Shown here: one piece after another, positions 8,570-15,857 of the stretch
How the letters are laid out: each line of letters opens with the position of its first letter
Position numbering within the stretch: position 1 is the stretch's first letter
Notes under the pieces: model-generated
Database searches by the model: none
What the model was told of the DNA's origin: nothing
Seen by the model: only the letters and a program-made list of their open reading frames with translations
Position numbers and translations under genes: made by a program
From: Thermomonas sp. XSG
GTDB taxonomy: Bacteria > Pseudomonadota > Gammaproteobacteria > Xanthomonadales > Xanthomonadaceae
Length of the DNA: 64,000 bases
Reading direction: 5' to 3'
Assembly (NCBI RefSeq): GCF_014678725.1
Contig: NZ_CP061497.1
Location: 62,001-126,000 of the forward strand

Positions 8570-9523
8570 ATGGCTCGAGGCATCACCGAAATCGACGTGC
8601 ACACCGCCGCCGACGCGTTGGTCGCGGCTGGCGAACGCCCAACCGTCGAGAGGATCCGCGCACACCTCGGCACTGGCTCACCGAACACCGTGACGCGCTG
8701 GCTGGAGACCTGGTGGCAGGGACTCGGCCAGCGTCTGGACGGTCATCAGGCGCGCTTGGCCGTGCCAGAGGCCCCGGAAGCGGTCGCCCGGGCGGCGGGG
8801 CAGTGGTGGGGCCTCGCGCTGGAAGCGGCCAAAGCGAGTCTTGAGGAGAAGCTTTCGGTCGAGCGCGCGGCCCTCCAGGCCGACCGAGATGCCCTGCTGA
8901 AAGATCGCGAGGCGCTGGATGCCGAAGCGACAACACTGCGGAGCGAAAATGAAACTGCATCGACTGCGAAACGACTCGCCGAGGCGCAATCGACAGAACT
9001 TGCGAGGCTTGTCTCGCGTCTCGAGGCCCAGATTGAAGAAACTACCCTTCAGCGGGATGCCGCCATTGCGCGAGAGGCTGAGATCGTGGCTTCCCGGCAG
9101 GCGCTCGAACAACGGTTCCAGGCGCTTCAGACAAGCGCCGATGCGGAACGTGAGGGATTCCTACAACACATCCGCGCTGTCGAGGATCGGGCTAACGCTG
9201 AGGTCGATCGCACGCGCCAGGAAGTGAAGGAGCTGAAGATCCAGCAAATTGAACTGGTGAAGGCACACACTGCGGCCGACAAGGCCATGCAACTACTACT
9301 CGACCAGGCGAAAGCGGAATCCAAAGACGCCCAACAAGAACTGAGTCTTCAGCGCACGCGTACGGAGGCGGCGGAAAGTCGTCTTGGCCAGCTCCAGGAG
9401 GTGTCCGATGCTGTGGAGGCCGCTATACGTCGGGCGAGAGCGTCATCGGGATCCGCAGCTGGACGAAAGAAGACTTTCAGCCCATCACCAAAGAAACGAT
9501 CTAAGATTGCCGGGAGTAAGTAG
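8570..9523 (+). CDS. KfrA-like / TnpT-like DNA-binding coiled-coil protein
   Basis: A 317-residue protein with two parts. Residues 1 to about 60 resemble the KfrA N-terminal DNA-binding domain (ERPTVERIRAHLG, then SPNTVTRWL). About 90-290 is an alanine-, glutamate- and arginine-rich coiled coil without glycine breaks. A basic, serine-rich tail (KKTFSPSPKKRSK) ends it. The start ATG follows a good TAGGAGG ribosome site at 8557-8563; the frame is open further upstream but only by chance. It is divergent from the tyrosine recombinase. KfrA proteins help plasmid segregation, and TnpT proteins assist the recombinase TnpS in resolving transposon cointegrates; either role fits. No plasmid replication or partition genes are nearby, which favours the recombination-accessory reading. 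Confidence 0.75.
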   Translation: MARGITEIDVHTAADALVAAGERPTVERIRAHLGTGSPNTVTRWLETWWQGLGQRLDGHQARLAVPEAPEAVARAAGQWWGLALEAAKASLEEKLSVERAALQADRDALLKDREALDAEATTLRSENETASTAKRLAEAQSTELARLVSRLEAQIEETTLQRDAAIAREAEIVASRQALEQRFQALQTSADAEREGFLQHIRAVEDRANAEVDRTRQEVKELKIQQIELVKAHTAADKAMQLLLDQAKAESKDAQQELSLQRTRTEAAESRLGQLQEVSDAVEAAIRRARASSGSAAGRKKTFSPSPKKRSKIAGSK

Positions 9524-9534
9524 GGTATCGCCAC

Positions 9535-9903
9535 ATGACCCTTCAGCTTCCTCCAGACACACCCGCCTCAGCGGCACGGCGCCGTGCGATCTACGGCATT
9601 TGGCAGTCTGGGAAACCATTGCACGGAAGCAGCCAGACCTCGAATGGCTCTCTGGCGAGGATCAAATCTTGGCTGTTTGGGTTCACGAGGAAGCCAAACA
9701 CCGGCACCCCGACTTCCAACGAAACAAATCCATCAGGCTGGCTAAAGGTGGAGTGGCTTTACGCGCGCCATGTACCGTTGGATGGTAGGTCGGCTGCGGA
9801 ATGCTTTCAGGCGGAACCCACACGCATTGCGGCGCTCGCGAGGCAAGAATTCGCGCTAGATCACTTTGCGCAGCGACAGGATCAGGTACGGCAATATCTA
9901 TGA
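9535..9903 (+). CDS. Small hypothetical protein upstream of a ParS-like antitoxin
   Basis: A 122-residue frame of unknown function beginning 11 bp after the KfrA-like gene and sharing ATGA with the next frame. Overlap and spacing argue that it is translated. Its second half (EWLYARHVPLDGRSAAEC) looks protein-like. Between about 9595 and 9720 another forward frame reads more convincingly (EWLSGEDQILAVWVHEEAKH), so an old frameshift inside one gene is possible. I do not recognise a family with confidence. The last 50 residues are vaguely like the C-terminal helix region of ParS/MbcA proteins. Confidence 0.4.
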   Translation: MTLQLPPDTPASAARRRAIYGIWQSGKPLHGSSQTSNGSLARIKSWLFGFTRKPNTGTPTSNETNPSGWLKVEWLYARHVPLDGRSAAECFQAEPTRIAALARQEFALDHFAQRQDQVRQYL

Positions 9904-10133
9904 GCAATCTCACGTCCGAAATGCGCCAACTGCTGCAGATCGTCCACGGCATGGTTAAAGCACAGGATCATGTGCCGCAGGATTTTGACGCGGAAGCATG
10001 GCTTTTCAGATGGGTTGAAAGACCTCAGCCTAGCCTTGGCGGCAAGACGCCTAAAGAGGTTCTCGGGACCTATGGTGGCCTGGAAGTGGTTCGCCGTCTT
10101 CTGGGTGCGGCTGCTAGTGGTGCCTATCAATAG
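9900..10133 (+). CDS. ParS/MbcA/Xre-type antitoxin-like protein (toxin-binding domain)
   Basis: A 77-residue protein. The C-terminal half matches the DUF2384/MbcA-ParS-Xre toxin-binding pattern: AWLFRWVERPQPSLGGKTP, then KEVLGTYGGLEVVRRLLG. In complete modules such proteins neutralise RES-type ADP-ribosylating toxins. No RES toxin frame follows: the next 480 bp have no convincing gene. It is therefore an orphan antitoxin, an anti-addiction protein or a relic. The start ATG overlaps the stop of the preceding frame by 4 bp. A small AGACG/CGTCT hairpin lies immediately after the stop (10135-10148). Confidence 0.55.
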   Translation: MSNLTSEMRQLLQIVHGMVKAQDHVPQDFDAEAWLFRWVERPQPSLGGKTPKEVLGTYGGLEVVRRLLGAAASGAYQ

Positions 10134-10513
10134 AAGACGTAAGCGTCTATCGAAAATCACATGGATCAGGGGCGCAGCTGTTTGCGTTGCACCCGGATGC
10201 CCCATGAACGCGAGCGTTGGACTGTGGGGACAATTACGCACTTCATTGGGGGGTGTTTTCGCGGCTGCGGGCCTTGGTTGACCGCGTCCAACACCAGGAC
10301 AATGAGGCGACCGCATGCGAGCAGAAGTCATTTGTCTGGCAAGCCTGAATCCCCTGAAGAACCGATCCAGGCACTCGCGTCAGCAAAGTTGTGACAATCG
10401 CGAGCGGCGCAGTGGAGTTGTGACAAGGCCGAGAACGGGCCGATAAATCACAGTTTTACCGAGCCCGGTTCCCGGTTGCCACGCCGTCATGGCGCCAATG
10501 AGCCTCATTCATA
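10134..10513. other. Gene-poor end of the accessory island
   Basis: No reading frame here has convincing protein character; the longest ones are short, disagree in frame and match nothing I recognise. The stretch carries the duplicated TTGTGACAA motif described separately. It is probably degenerate mobile DNA leading to the dif-like site. Confidence 0.5.
10387..10426. repeat. Duplicated TTGTGACAA palindrome
   Basis: AGTTGTGACAA occurs at 10387-10397 and again at 10416-10426, one copy every 29 bp. Each contains the near-perfect palindrome TTGT-G-ACAA. Spacing close to three helical turns suggests a protein-binding array or the end of a decayed insertion sequence; no adjoining gene identifies the protein. 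Confidence 0.45.
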
Positions 10514-10541
10514 ACTTCGCATAATGCATATTATGTAAAAT
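10514..10541 (+). other. dif: dif-like XerC/XerD recombination site
   Basis: The 28 bp read as an 11-bp XerC-type arm ACTTCGCATAA, a 6-bp centre TGCATA and an 11-bp XerD-type arm TTATGTAAAAT. Against the Escherichia coli dif arms (GGTGCGCATAA, TGTATA, TTATGTTAAAT) I count 8/11, 5/6 and 10/11 matches, 23/28 in all, with the inner dyad CATAA/TTATG perfect. This is either the chromosome-dimer resolution site, placing the window at the replication terminus, or a copy carried by an element that integrates at dif. It lies precisely where the accessory DNA stops and the phrB promoter begins, supporting integration of the island at dif. Confidence 0.85.
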
Positions 10542-10554
10542 ACGGAATGGGCAT
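10541..10554 (+). repeat. Right copy of the 14/15-bp repeat, overlapping the dif-like site
   Basis: TACGGAATGGGCAT directly follows the XerD-type arm and repeats the sequence at 8483-8497, which has one extra A. Its last base is shared with the phrB promoter, so it lies in chromosomal flank rather than in the island. Confidence 0.5.
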
Positions 10555-10582
10555 GCATCGGTTACGCCCCATTTCGCGTATA
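10554..10582 (+). promoter_or_regulatory. Sigma/ChrR-type promoter of phrB
   Basis: TGCATCGG (10554-10561), 15 nt, then CGTATA (10577-10582), 36 bp before the phrB start. It shares both elements and the exact spacer with five other sites in the window. The -35 element is the least conserved of the set, with GG in place of CA or CG at its end. Confidence 0.7.
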
Positions 10583-10617
10583 TAGCCGGTCCTCTTTGAA
10601 GCAGGCTCGATCCCCCG

Positions 10618-12033
10618 ATGTCCACGGCCCTGGTGCTGTTCCGCCAAGACCTCCGCCTGAGCGACAACGCCGCGCTGACTGCCGCGTGCCTTGCCCATGA
10701 GCGCGTGCTGCCCGTCTACGTGCATGCGCCGGCCGAGTTGGCCCCCTGGGAACCCGGTGCGGCCAGTCGCTGGTGGTTGCATCATTCGATCGAGGCATTG
10801 CGCGGAGCTTTGGCGGCGCAAGGCGGTGACCTGCATGTGGGCGTCGGCGACACGCTCGGGCAGTTGCGCGCGCTGATCCGCGCCAGCGGCGCCACCGAGG
10901 TCCACTGGAACCGCCGCTACGAGCCCGCCGGGATTGCCGTTGACACCGCCCTGAAGGCGGCGCTGCGCGAGGACGGCATCACCGTGCACAGCCACGCCGG
11001 CGCGCTATGGAACGAGCCGTGGACGCTGGCCACCGATGCCGGCCAGCCGTATCGGGTGTTCACCCCGTTCTGGCGCAAGCTGCGCGCTGGCCTGCCTGAT
11101 GCGGCACCGCTGCCATCGGCGAGCGCGCGGGAGTGGCTGCGACTGCCGGGCAGCCTGCCGACGGACGCTCTTGGCCTGTTGCCTGCGATCCGCTGGGACG
11201 CCGGCCTGCAGTCCAGCTGGACGCCGGGGGAAGCCGGTGCAAAGGAGCTGCTGGAGGTCTTCGCCGACGATGCCGTGTCGGATTATGCGAAAGGCCGCGA
11301 CCTGCCGGCGCGCCACGGTACCTCGCGTCTCTCGCCGCACCTGCATTTCGGTGAAATCACCCCGGCGCAGATCCAGCGCGTGCTGCAGGACCGTGCCGCC
11401 TGCACAGACGCCCGTAAACGCCCCGACCTCGAACCCTATCTGCGCGAACTGGGGTGGCGCGAATTTGCCCACCACCTGCTCTATCACTTCCCGCACACCC
11501 CGGAAGCCAACTTCAACCCACACTTCGATACCTTCCCGTGGGCCGCTGCCGACGGCGCGCTGCTGGACCGCTGGCAGCGCGGCCGCACCGGCATTCCGCT
11601 GGTCGATGCCGGCATGCGCGAGCTGTGGCACACCGGCTGGATGCACAACCGCGTGCGCATGGTGGTGGCCAGCTTCCTGACCAAGAACCTGCGCCAGCAC
11701 TGGCGGCATGGCGCGCACTGGTTCTGGGACACGCTGGTGGATGCCGACCTGGCCAGCAACACCTTGGGCTGGCAGTGGGTGGCCGGCTGCGGCGCCGATG
11801 CGGCGCCCTACTTCCGCGTGTTCAACCCGTACCTGCAGGCGGCGAAGTTCGACCCGGACGCCGCTTACCTCAAGCGCTGGCTGCCGGAGCTGGCGTCGCT
11901 GCCGGCGAAGGCACTGCACGAGGCATGGCGCCACCCGGCTGCGCTTGCCGCGAAGGGCTACCCTGCTCCGATGGTCGACCTCGGCGCCTCGCGCGATGCC
12001 GCGCTGGCGGCTTGGGGGGCGCTGACCGCCTGA
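10618..12033 (+). CDS. phrB: Deoxyribodipyrimidine (CPD) photolyase
   Basis: A 471-residue class I photolyase that uses light and FADH- to split cyclobutane pyrimidine dimers. The N-terminal Rossmann antenna domain starts with ALVLFRQDLRLSDN, the typical VWFRxDLRLxDN motif. The C-terminal FAD domain shows WREFAHHLLYHFP, the RTGIPLVDAGMREL block, WMHNRVRMVVASFLTKNL and DADLASNTLGWQWVAG, the last containing residues of the electron-transfer tryptophan chain and the flavin-binding Asn. The length is normal. The stop codon abuts the stop of the convergent GGDEF gene with no gap. A sigma/ChrR-type promoter lies 36 bp upstream, linking repair to the singlet-oxygen response. Confidence 0.95.
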   Translation: MSTALVLFRQDLRLSDNAALTAACLAHERVLPVYVHAPAELAPWEPGAASRWWLHHSIEALRGALAAQGGDLHVGVGDTLGQLRALIRASGATEVHWNRRYEPAGIAVDTALKAALREDGITVHSHAGALWNEPWTLATDAGQPYRVFTPFWRKLRAGLPDAAPLPSASAREWLRLPGSLPTDALGLLPAIRWDAGLQSSWTPGEAGAKELLEVFADDAVSDYAKGRDLPARHGTSRLSPHLHFGEITPAQIQRVLQDRAACTDARKRPDLEPYLRELGWREFAHHLLYHFPHTPEANFNPHFDTFPWAAADGALLDRWQRGRTGIPLVDAGMRELWHTGWMHNRVRMVVASFLTKNLRQHWRHGAHWFWDTLVDADLASNTLGWQWVAGCGADAAPYFRVFNPYLQAAKFDPDAAYLKRWLPELASLPAKALHEAWRHPAALAAKGYPAPMVDLGASRDAALAAWGALTA

Positions 12034-13320
12034 TCAGTCGGGATCCGCAGCCTCCACCCGGTTGCGGCCACCGCTCTTGGCGCGGTACATCGCCTCGTCC
12101 GCCCGCTGCAGCAGCGCGCCAGCGGTTTCCCCGGCTGCCAGCTGCGCGACCCCCAGCGACACCGTGACCGGACCGGCCGCCGGAATCCCGGCACGCGCCA
12201 CGCCGGCGCGCAGGCGGCCGGCCAGCTCCATTGCCTGCGCGAGCGCGCATCCGGGCGCCAGCACCAGGAACTCCTCGCCGCCCCAGCGGATCGCCAGGTC
12301 ATCGCCACGGATGCCCGCCTGCAGGACTCCGCCGACCGCGATCAGGGCATCGTCGCCCGCCTGATGACCGCGCGAATCGTTGATGTGCTTGAAATGATCC
12401 AGATCGGCCAGGATCACGCTGAAAGGCTTGCCTGCAGCCTGCGCATCGGCGATCAGTGCCTCAAGCATCCGCGTACCGGCCAGCCGGTTGTACAAGCCGG
12501 TCAGGGCGTCGCGGCTGGCGATTTCAAGCAGGTGGCGCTCGCGCTCGACCCGCTCGCTCACGTCCTTGCCGGTGCTGATGTAGTGGGTGATGCGCCTGGC
12601 ACCATCGAGTACCGGCGAGATGCTCTGCTCGACATAGAACGGGCTGCCGTCCTTGCGACGGTAGGTGAACGTGGCGCGGAACGCCTTGCCTTCGCGCAGG
12701 GAGGTCCGCAGGTTGCGGTAGAACATCGGGTCGCGATGGGAGGGATACAGCATCCGCGCGGACTGACCCAGGATCTCGTCGGCGGCATAGCCGGTCAGGT
12801 GCCGGAATGCGTCGTTGACGAACACCACGCGGGTATCGCGGTCGGTGATCAGGATCGGGTCCAGCGATGCATGCAGGGCCTGCAGCAACAGCCGGCGCTC
12901 CTGCTCGCCGGCGATGCGCGCGGTGATGTCGTTCTGCACCGAGACGAAGTGCCGGACCGTGCCGTCTGCGTCGCGGACCGGGGCGATCGACCATTCCACC
13001 GTGTAGGCGCGGCCATCGGCCCTGTAGTTGACTGCGCTGGCCGAGAACGCCAGGCCCTGGCGCAGATGCTCCCGCAACGCAGCGAGCATCTTCCGGTCGG
13101 TGCGCGGGCCCTGCAGGATGCGCGGCGACTTCCCGACCAGCTCCTCCAGCCGGTAGCCGCTCATCCGGCAGAAAGCGGGGTTGGCGTGCACGATGAACGG
13201 CCCGCCTCCCGCAAGGTCGGCATCGGTGATGAGCACGGCGTTGGTGGCCTGCATGAAGGCCTGGCCGAACACGTTCGTCGGCTCGTATCCGGTCGCGGCG
13301 GCGCCTGTCATTCCGGCCAT
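12034..13320 (-). CDS. PAS-PAS-GGDEF diguanylate cyclase
   Basis: A 428-residue cytoplasmic sensor making cyclic di-GMP. Two PAS domains in tandem (about 15-135 and 140-255) are followed by the cyclase domain. PAS1 contains GYRLEELVGKSPRILQG, the shape of a LOV/PAS pocket, but the LOV cysteine motif GxNCRFLQ is not present. The active site is RWGGEEF, and an inhibitory I-site RxxD (RGDD) sits five residues before it, so product inhibition is expected. Start ATG at 13320 overlaps the upstream EAL gene; ATG at 13311 gives an ATGA overlap and is equally possible. No transmembrane segment. Confidence 0.9.
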   Translation of the reverse strand: MAGMTGAAATGYEPTNVFGQAFMQATNAVLITDADLAGGGPFIVHANPAFCRMSGYRLEELVGKSPRILQGPRTDRKMLAALREHLRQGLAFSASAVNYRADGRAYTVEWSIAPVRDADGTVRHFVSVQNDITARIAGEQERRLLLQALHASLDPILITDRDTRVVFVNDAFRHLTGYAADEILGQSARMLYPSHRDPMFYRNLRTSLREGKAFRATFTYRRKDGSPFYVEQSISPVLDGARRITHYISTGKDVSERVERERHLLEIASRDALTGLYNRLAGTRMLEALIADAQAAGKPFSVILADLDHFKHINDSRGHQAGDDALIAVGGVLQAGIRGDDLAIRWGGEEFLVLAPGCALAQAMELAGRLRAGVARAGIPAAGPVTVSLGVAQLAAGETAGALLQRADEAMYRAKSGGRNRVEAADPD

Positions 13321-14072
13321 GGAATATCGCCGCCCGGCGTGACCGCCTCGAACAGCGGGCGGCCGAACCAGTAGCCCTGCATCAGCTCGATGCCGAGGTC
13401 GCGCAGGCAGCGCATCTCGTCTTCGGTTTCGATGCCCTCGGCGATCACCCGGATGCCCAGTTCCCGGCACATCGTGGACACCCCCGCGACGATCGCGCGG
13501 CGCGGTTTGTTGGCGTCGATCCCGCGCACCAGCGCCATGTCCAGCTTGACGATATCAGGCTGGAAGTCGGCCAGCAGGTTGAGCCCTGCGAAGCCGGCCC
13601 CGAAGTCGTCGATCGCGGTGAGGAAGCCGATGCGCTGGTATTCGCGCAGCACCTCCGACAGCCACATGCCGTCGTTGACCTGCTCGCCCTCCACCGTCTC
13701 GAAGATGATCCGGTCGATCGGGAAGCGGTGCGTACGCGCCGCCACCAGGGTGGAACGGATGCACAGCTCCGGGCGGTAGATGGCATTGGGCAGGAAATTG
13801 ATCGACAGGAGGGACTGCATGCCCAGTCGCGAGGCGATCTCGATCGCCTTGCCGCGACAGGCCTGGTCGAACTGGTAGCGGTTGCCATCGGTGATCCGCG
13901 ACAGCACCGTCGGCGCCGGCTCGCCGGCTGGCCCGCGCACCAGCGCCTCGTGGGCGAACACTTCGCGTGTCGCCACGTTGACGATCGGCTGGAACGCGTA
14001 GCTGAAGTCGAAGTCGAGGGGCGCCGCATCCCGGCACAGTCCGCAACCCTCGCGTAGTTCCTTTTCCTGCAT
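13308..14072 (-). CDS. EAL-domain cyclic di-GMP phosphodiesterase
   Basis: A 254-residue single EAL-domain protein that should linearise c-di-GMP. Catalytic signature pieces are all visible: AHEALVRG (EAL), SINFLPN, FETVEGE, IDDFGAGFAGL (DDFGTG-like), VKLDMALV and IAEGIETEDE, then MQGYWFGRP. It has a short N-terminus with a CxxC pair (GCGLCRD), which could bind a metal or respond to redox. The start at 14072 is chosen because GGGAG sits 8 nt upstream. It is coupled to the downstream PAS-GGDEF gene by overlap, so opposing enzymes are made together. No sigma/ChrR-type promoter is seen in front. Confidence 0.9.
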   Translation of the reverse strand: MQEKELREGCGLCRDAAPLDFDFSYAFQPIVNVATREVFAHEALVRGPAGEPAPTVLSRITDGNRYQFDQACRGKAIEIASRLGMQSLLSINFLPNAIYRPELCIRSTLVAARTHRFPIDRIIFETVEGEQVNDGMWLSEVLREYQRIGFLTAIDDFGAGFAGLNLLADFQPDIVKLDMALVRGIDANKPRRAIVAGVSTMCRELGIRVIAEGIETEDEMRCLRDLGIELMQGYWFGRPLFEAVTPGGDIPWPE

Positions 14073-14151
14073 GCGGCTTGCTCCCGTCGGGATGGTGGCT
14101 TCAAAGCATACCCGAGGGTGTATGCGGCCCTCTGCGGGCGCACGCACGTGA

Positions 14152-14826
14152 TCAGCCCGATGCGCGGGCGGCGCGGGTGATGCCGGCGTTCTCGATCACC
14201 GCAGGTCGCCCGCGGTCGTCCAGGACCAGCCGCAACATGCACTCCCCGATGGCCCGCGTGCTGGTGAACACGCCCGCCAGGCAGCGCCCGGCCACGGCCA
14301 GTACCGGAGCAGCCAGCGCATACAGCCAGCGCCGCAGCCGATGCGGCGAGGCGATCCCGGACAGCGGCCGCACCACGCCGGGGCGGAGGCTGGTGTGGGC
14401 AAGACCCGAATGGGCCAGCGCCATCTCGGCTTCACCCTTGATCCGCAGCGGCATGAGCCGGCTGGCGGGATCCGCGCCCATGCCGGATATGTACGCGACG
14501 AAACCCCTCGGGTTGGCGGTGGCGTAGGCATCCACGACCCGCGCCAGCGTGGCCACGGTGGCCTCGCTGTAGGCGGCTTCGGTCATTCCCAGCGGCAGTG
14601 GCCCCGCGCAGTACAGGCAGGCGTCCAGGCCGGACAAGTCCAACGCCGCCAGCGCGGCGGCGGAAAACCCGGGCGCCCGCAGCACCCGCAGCTTCGGATG
14701 CGCAAAGGAGAATGGGCCCCGCACCAGCGCGGTGACCTCCGCGATATCGGAAGAGCCCAGCAGGACTTCCAGTACGCCCTGCCCCACCAGACCGGTCGCA
14801 CCGACCAGCAGCACCTGTTTGCCCAT
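14152..14826 (-). CDS. NAD(P)-binding Rossmann-fold oxidoreductase
   Basis: A 224-residue atypical short-chain reductase-like protein (NAD(P)H-binding, YwnB/NmrA style). The nucleotide loop is VLLVGATGLVGQG at the N-terminus. YISGMGAD and the later LRPGVVRP are typical of this group. No YxxxK pair stands in the usual place, so the reaction cannot be named. A GAGGAG ribosome site 7 nt before the ATG at 14826 decides the start. Third gene of the SDR/DUF2256 operon driven by the promoter at 15778; the 11-bp gap to the DUF2256 gene supports co-transcription. Confidence 0.8.
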   Translation of the reverse strand: MGKQVLLVGATGLVGQGVLEVLLGSSDIAEVTALVRGPFSFAHPKLRVLRAPGFSAAALAALDLSGLDACLYCAGPLPLGMTEAAYSEATVATLARVVDAYATANPRGFVAYISGMGADPASRLMPLRIKGEAEMALAHSGLAHTSLRPGVVRPLSGIASPHRLRRWLYALAAPVLAVAGRCLAGVFTSTRAIGECMLRLVLDDRGRPAVIENAGITRAARASG

Positions 14827-14837
14827 CGCCCGGCTCC

Positions 14838-14978
14838 TCACCTGCGCCCCCGGCAACGCCGGGAACAGTAACGCACCGCATCCCAGTCGCGCGTCCATCT
14901 GCGCCGCCACTGGAACGACAGGCCGCAGGTTGCGCACGGCTTGCGTGGCAGTTCGTGCCTTCTTCGCATGCGCGGCAT
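14838..14978 (-). CDS. DUF2256 small zinc-ribbon protein
   Basis: A 46-residue protein that automatic callers often miss. It contains CATCG and, after FQWRRRW and DWDAVRYC, the final CSRRC, giving two CxxC-type pairs for a zinc site. This Trp/Arg-rich pattern is the DUF2256 signature, a family that commonly neighbours photolyases and cryptochromes; its function is unknown. The start at 14978 (MPRMRRR) has an AGG 9 nt upstream, and the next ATG at 14969 has none. It begins 10 bp after the SDR gene stops. Confidence 0.8.
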   Translation of the reverse strand: MPRMRRRHELPRKPCATCGLSFQWRRRWTRDWDAVRYCSRRCRGRR

Positions 14979-14988
14979 GGATGGCGAC

Positions 14989-15714
14989 CTATTTGCCTGC
15001 CACCGCGCCGCGGCCACCATCGACCCCGAGCACCTGGCCGGTGATCCAGTCGGCCTGCGAAGACAGCAGGAACGCCGCCGTGGCGGCCGCATCCTCCGGC
15101 GTGCCCAGCCGGCCCATCGGATGCGCCTCCGCGATTGCCTCGCGCAGGCGCTGGCTGCCGAGGATGCGCTGCGCCAGGGGGGTGTCGGTCAGCGACAGCG
15201 CGATGGCATTGATGCGCACTGCGGGCGACAACACCGCCGCCAGCGAACGTACCAGCCCGTCCACGGCGGCTTTCGCCATGCCGATGGAGGTGTGCATGGG
15301 GAAGCCGCGCCCGGCCGCCACCGAAGAAAACAGCACGACCGCGGCGCGCTTGGGGGCTGCGCGCAGTGCCGGCAGCGCGGCCTGTACCGCCAGCGCCGCA
15401 CCGGATGCATTCAGGCGGAAATCGCGATCGAAATCCGCGGCGCTCATGCGTTCGAACGGCTTCAGGTTGATGCTGCCGATGGCATACGCCAGGCCGGACA
15501 GCGCCGGCCCGGCGTCTTCTGCCACCTGGGCGAATGCGTCGGGCTGCAGCACGTCGACGGCGGTGAAGGTCGCACCCAGTTCGTCGGCCAAGGCTTGCAG
15601 GCGCGCCGCGTCGCGGGCAACCAGATGCAGGGCGCGACCCTCGCCGGCCAGCCGGCGGCACAATGCGCTGCCGATGCCGCCGGTGGCCCCGTACACCAAG
15701 TATTTCTCCGCCAT
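14989..15714 (-). CDS. SDR-family protein with the catalytic Tyr replaced by Ile
   Basis: A 241-residue classical short-chain dehydrogenase/reductase fold. The cofactor loop is YGATGGIG (8-15), the NxAG-like position reads AYAIGS, and Ser131 of FSSVAAG is kept. At the usual YxxxK site the sequence is SIGMAK: Lys148 is present but the tyrosine is Ile144 (codon ATC). The C-terminal pattern [11 protein letters not shown] is normal. Without Tyr it may be a poor dehydrogenase, or may use another acid/base; it could also be a structural or binding protein. First gene of a three-gene operon expressed from a sigma/ChrR-type promoter at 15778-15750, divergent from the lipocalin operon. Confidence 0.85.
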   Translation of the reverse strand: MAEKYLVYGATGGIGSALCRRLAGEGRALHLVARDAARLQALADELGATFTAVDVLQPDAFAQVAEDAGPALSGLAYAIGSINLKPFERMSAADFDRDFRLNASGAALAVQAALPALRAAPKRAAVVLFSSVAAGRGFPMHTSIGMAKAAVDGLVRSLAAVLSPAVRINAIALSLTDTPLAQRILGSQRLREAIAEAHPMGRLGTPEDAAATAAFLLSSQADWITGQVLGVDGGRGAVAGK

Positions 15715-15749
15715 CAGCTTCACCGGTCCCGCGTTCCGTAATGGGCTCC

Positions 15750-15778
15750 GATACGGACGCTGCCTGCGATCGGATGCA
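15750..15778 (-). promoter_or_regulatory. Sigma/ChrR-type promoter of the SDR operon
   Basis: On the minus strand TGCATCCG (15778-15771), 15 nt, then CGTATC (15755-15750), 36 bp before the SDR start codon. It is divergent from the matching promoter at 15799-15827. Confidence 0.75.
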
Positions 15779-15798
15779 CGCCGTGCAGGACGCCCTCC

Positions 15799-15827
15799 TG
15801 CATCCGGACGGCGCGGGCCTGCGTATA
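15799..15827 (+). promoter_or_regulatory. Sigma/ChrR-type promoter of the lipocalin-photolyase operon
   Basis: TGCATCCG (15799-15806), 15 nt, then CGTATA (15822-15827), 31 bp before the lipocalin ATG. Only 20 bp separate it from the divergent promoter of the SDR operon. Confidence 0.75.
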
Positions 15828-15857
15828 GGCGGCATCCCCTTCGATGTCGATCCTCCC

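Noticed and set aside
10511-10541. Resemblance to a loxP half-site (ATAACTTCGCATA)
   Set aside because: Only one 13-bp half fits. The dif arms and 6-bp centre match over the full 28 bp and on both sides, so dif is the better reading.
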